A stretch of 64,000 nt of DNA, from contig CANMWT010000009.1 in NCBI GenBank assembly GCA_947501635.1, positions 62,001-126,000 on the forward strand. Direction: 5' to 3'. The translations under genes were made by a program, and so were the position numbers. Of this stretch, positions 61,706-64,000 are shown in pieces; the first letter of the stretch is position 1, and every line of letters begins with the position of its first letter. The notes beneath the pieces are model-generated. The model did not search any database and was not told the DNA's origin. It worked only from the letters and a program-made list of their open reading frames with translations. Source of the stretch: an uncultured Roseobacter sp. Its GTDB lineage: Bacteria; Pseudomonadota; Alphaproteobacteria; Rhodobacterales; Rhodobacteraceae.

Positions 61706-62701
61706 TCACGGGGACGGAACACCCTTGCGTATCGCTTTGGAGTATCCCGCCGTAAGTCCTTCGCTCTCAGCGCGTTCTGCGATGCGGCCGAGTTGGCGCA
61801 ACTCTTCCACAGAATACTCGGTATTCAGAACACCGTGTTCGTACAGATAATCCGGCAGGTATCCGTTCACAATTATGCGCCAGTCGAAGGGTGCATTCAG
61901 CCCCAGTGCGGCCATCGTTTTGAAGACCACGGTCGTGCAGTTCGTAAATATGGAATTGTACCACTCTGGTTGCGCGGCAAGGCTGTTCGCATCGGCGACG
62001 TAGCCTTCCAGCAAACGCCGAAGATTGTCCGGATTGGCCTTTATCCGGAAAATATGCACGTCGTCCTGCCTTATGTTGGAGCGCATTCCGACAACATCGA
62101 ATTCTTCTGCTGCAACGATCACCAACGGGTTTTCCTTGAAAAAGTCCGCCAGGGGCGAATAGGTTCCCGTTGTCAATCGCCGTACTTCGACCGACCAGGC
62201 AAGATATGTGTCATCGCCGAAGCCGAAACTGAGGATGAAGTGCGCCATGCGAGGATCACCCCAGTAGGACAGAAAAAGATCCAGCGTTTCCAGGCGAGAA
62301 AGATCGTATGTGCGATTTGACCAGACTTCGGTGAAATCATCCTGCGTGCGCCATTCGAAAGCCCTTACACCTTCGAGGGTCAGTTCATCATCTGAAATGG
62401 TGCCTGTGACCTGCCGGGCAACTTCGGGAGCCCAATCGTCGGCCGTCGGCGGAGTGAGACTGTTCCACCATACCATCAGCAGGACAAAGCCGGCTATGTA
62501 GACCAGAATACTGCGCCAGGTCTTGCCGTTGAATAGATGTATCGACGCAAAGACACCGGGTACGAGAAAGACTGCAATCACCGCGAGTTTCAGCGCCGGC
62601 ATATCCGGCAGACGAAACCAGAGAGCCAGCGCGCCCCAAAGCATAGAATAGCCAAGCAAAAGAAACGCCAGAATTTTAAGAAGATACACTGCTGCACGCA
62701 T
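61706..62701 (-). CDS. DUF4105-like membrane protein
   Basis: A 331-residue protein. The first 110 residues hold three hydrophobic helices (AAVYLLKILAFLLLGYSMLW, ALKLAVIAVFLVPGVFASIH, SILVYIAGFVLLMVWWNSLT). The remainder is a periplasmic/extracytoplasmic domain matching DUF4105 in pattern (HFILSFGFGDDTYLAWSVEV, then YNSIFTNCTTVVFKTMAALG with an NC-T motif, and a tail IIVNGYLPDYLYEHGVL). The start at 62701 (MRAAVYLLK) is preferred over 62755. Function unknown; relatives are cell-envelope proteins. Followed upstream by a MipA-like gene on the same strand 247 bases away. Confidence 0.8.
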   Translation of the reverse strand: MRAAVYLLKILAFLLLGYSMLWGALALWFRLPDMPALKLAVIAVFLVPGVFASIHLFNGKTWRSILVYIAGFVLLMVWWNSLTPPTADDWAPEVARQVTGTISDDELTLEGVRAFEWRTQDDFTEVWSNRTYDLSRLETLDLFLSYWGDPRMAHFILSFGFGDDTYLAWSVEVRRLTTGTYSPLADFFKENPLVIVAAEEFDVVGMRSNIRQDDVHIFRIKANPDNLRRLLEGYVADANSLAAQPEWYNSIFTNCTTVVFKTMAALGLNAPFDWRIIVNGYLPDYLYEHGVLNTEYSVEELRQLGRIAERAESEGLTAGYSKAIRKGVPSP

Positions 62702-62947
62702 GATGCGGATCAATGCCTCGCATTGGTTTCGACGTTTCAGCCCTGAGCGTACCAAGAAAGCACAACATAGCGAAACCCGCCGAATGCAAAAAGAACCTGA
62801 AAGAAACTCTATGCGGTCAGATGAATCTCTGAGGTGCCGGAAACTGTTTGTATTGTTTCAAGGATGCATCGTGATCGCGGCGTTGGAGCGACGGATATTT
62901 TCAATCGATGCCGCCGTAATCCGGCCATCGGCAGTTTGCCCCGAATT

Positions 62948-63778
62948 CTAGAACGCGCGCGAAATACCAAACCCGAAAACAATCTGATTGCGGTCGCCAC
63001 GTTCCGAAACAATCGGACTATCTGCAGCGTCGTTCAGAAGTCTGGAGACCAAAAACCCACCTCCGATCTGCCACTCACGACTGAGGGGCTGTATATAAAC
63101 CACCGATAGGCGCACATCGCGGATACCGGATCCGGCCTGAAAAACGGGTAAGCCACTGTCAGCCGAACCTTGTGAACCAACTGAAAAATATGTGTCCATG
63201 TAGTCCGATGACCCGTAACTAGCACCTGCGTAGAAACCGAGTGCGGAGAACTGACCTATGGGCATCCAGCGCCGCGCAGATACGGCAATCGTATAACCAT
63301 CGTTGTCACCTGAAACGCCATGTATGAAACTTGAGCCAATCGACCAGCGGTCTCTTGGATCATCGCCGACAATTTGATACGAGACGAAACCGCCCAAGTC
63401 GATAGAGCCGTCGATTTCCGGCAAACGATCCACCACCGGATCATCCACATCGTCCCTGCCAAATCGATACATGCCAGCAGGCCCGGCGCGCCAGTTCCGG
63501 TCCTCGATCAGGTTGATCCTCGCAAAGTTTGCTTCGAGCGCGATATAGCGCTGCTCACCAAAGGAGTAGCGGCCAAAAGGGGCGACGCCAAATGATGAGT
63601 TATCTGACCCCAAATAGTCGGGATAGCTTCCAAAACCGAGACCGAAATAGCTCGGGAGGTAGGTTGGGGTCAAAGAGAGAAATTCGGTTTCTGCCAAGGC
63701 TGGGCTTGTACAAATCGAAAGGCAGACCGCGAGTGCTGCACAAGAACGTTGTAAACTTCGATACATTGTGGCCCGCAT
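62948..63778 (-). CDS. MipA/OmpV-family outer-membrane protein
   Basis: A 276-residue outer-membrane beta-barrel protein of the MipA/OmpV type. A signal peptide (MYRSLQRSCAALAVCLSICT) ends near SPALAETEF. The barrel has the family start YLPSYFGLGFGSYPDYLGSD and alternating aromatic strands (FGRYSFGEQRYIALEANFAR, YGSSDYMDTYFSVGS), ending in Phe (FGFGISRAF), typical of outer-membrane barrels. Start choice between 63778 and 63766 is uncertain. Members scaffold peptidoglycan enzymes or act as porins. Confidence 0.85.
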   Translation of the reverse strand: MRATMYRSLQRSCAALAVCLSICTSPALAETEFLSLTPTYLPSYFGLGFGSYPDYLGSDNSSFGVAPFGRYSFGEQRYIALEANFARINLIEDRNWRAGPAGMYRFGRDDVDDPVVDRLPEIDGSIDLGGFVSYQIVGDDPRDRWSIGSSFIHGVSGDNDGYTIAVSARRWMPIGQFSALGFYAGASYGSSDYMDTYFSVGSQGSADSGLPVFQAGSGIRDVRLSVVYIQPLSREWQIGGGFLVSRLLNDAADSPIVSERGDRNQIVFGFGISRAF

Positions 63779-63836
63779 TAGATTTTGAAAACTTACCTCA
63801 CATATAAAGACACTTTGCAAAGCAAGTGAAGTCTAC

Positions 63837-64000
63837 ATGCAATCATGTGCCACGCTCGTCGTTTTCTTTTCCAACAGACCCGTCAATATGAATTGGACGA
63901 GGCTTGCAATGCTCAGACAATATTCTGGCAATGCCAGTCTAGAAGTGCGCGACAATCTCGCGGCACATCTAGACTTGAAGGGTTCCCCCCGCCTTAAAAG
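63837..64000 (+). CDS. Possible 5' part of a gene cut by the window edge
   Basis: An open frame of about 54 codons from ATG 63837 (alternative ATG 63888, MNWTRLAMLRQYSGNASLEV) to the window end. There is no clear ribosome site and no recognisable domain. Listed only because it runs off the edge and the region otherwise has no gene. Confidence 0.2.
   Translation, partial: MQSCATLVVFFSNRPVNMNWTRLAMLRQYSGNASLEVRDNLAAHLDLKGSPRLK

Overview
The window comes from an alphaproteobacterium of the Rhodobacterales, most likely a Roseobacter-group marine aerobic anoxygenic phototroph. The evidence is a puc operon encoding a peripheral light-harvesting complex (pucB, pucA, pucC) with tandem PpsR-type operators, a rhizobial/roseobacter-type glycerol ABC transporter locus, several catabolic operons built on Rieske oxygenases and ABC importers, and RTX/type I secretion genes. 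The DNA is GC-rich with compact operons in which many genes overlap by 4 bases (ATGA or GTGA).

Layout. 1-2.2 kb: 3' end of an RTX calcium-binding secreted protein. 2.4-13.8 kb: complete glycerol utilisation locus, with glpR divergent from glpD-glpS-glpT-glpP-glpQ-(DUF2160)-glpV, then glpK and an iron-type alcohol dehydrogenase. 14-17.1 kb: cell-envelope genes (L,D-transpeptidase, small lipoprotein, AI-2E-type transporter, DUF883-like and holin-like membrane proteins). 17.2-26.3 kb: a five-gene minus-strand operon (FAD/GcvT-type demethylating dehydrogenase, zinc-type dehydrogenase, two enolase-superfamily enzymes, class III aminotransferase) divergent from an RpiR regulator and a GbcA/stachydrine-demethylase-type Rieske oxygenase, probably for proline-betaine or hydroxyproline-like N-methylated compounds. 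26.3-34.3 kb: an eight-gene overlapping operon combining a BMP-type (purine nucleoside class) ABC importer, an 8-oxoguanine-deaminase-like amidohydrolase, a GST-like protein and a Rieske oxygenase split over two genes. This recalls the NdmC/NdmD/NdmE N7-demethylase of caffeine degraders and is my main candidate for an undescribed system.

34.4-47.7 kb: a small acylphosphatase-like pseudoenzyme, an ExeA-like ATPase, a HEPN-like protein and a LuxR regulator, all on the minus strand and divergent from a type I secretion operon. That operon encodes a roughly 1000-residue Gly/Asp-rich repeat protein, a companion repeat protein, a PrtD-type ABC exporter and an HlyD adaptor; an outer-membrane factor gene converges on it. 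48.2-51.5 kb: puc operon pucB-pucA-pucC plus an unusual protein of 25-residue tandem repeats. 51.8-54.2 kb: polar amino-acid-type ABC transporter. 54.4-55.3 kb: orphan D12-class adenine methyltransferase.

55.4 kb to about 61 kb: tRNA-Ser(GCT) with an adjacent tyrosine integrase, arm-type-like repeats, two small HTH proteins and an unrecognised two-gene module, i.e. the left end of an integrated genomic island. Then come an MFS transporter, a thioredoxin-fold remnant, a DUF4105 protein and a MipA/OmpV-like outer-membrane protein. The right end of the island was not located. All family assignments come from reading motifs by eye; no database search was run.
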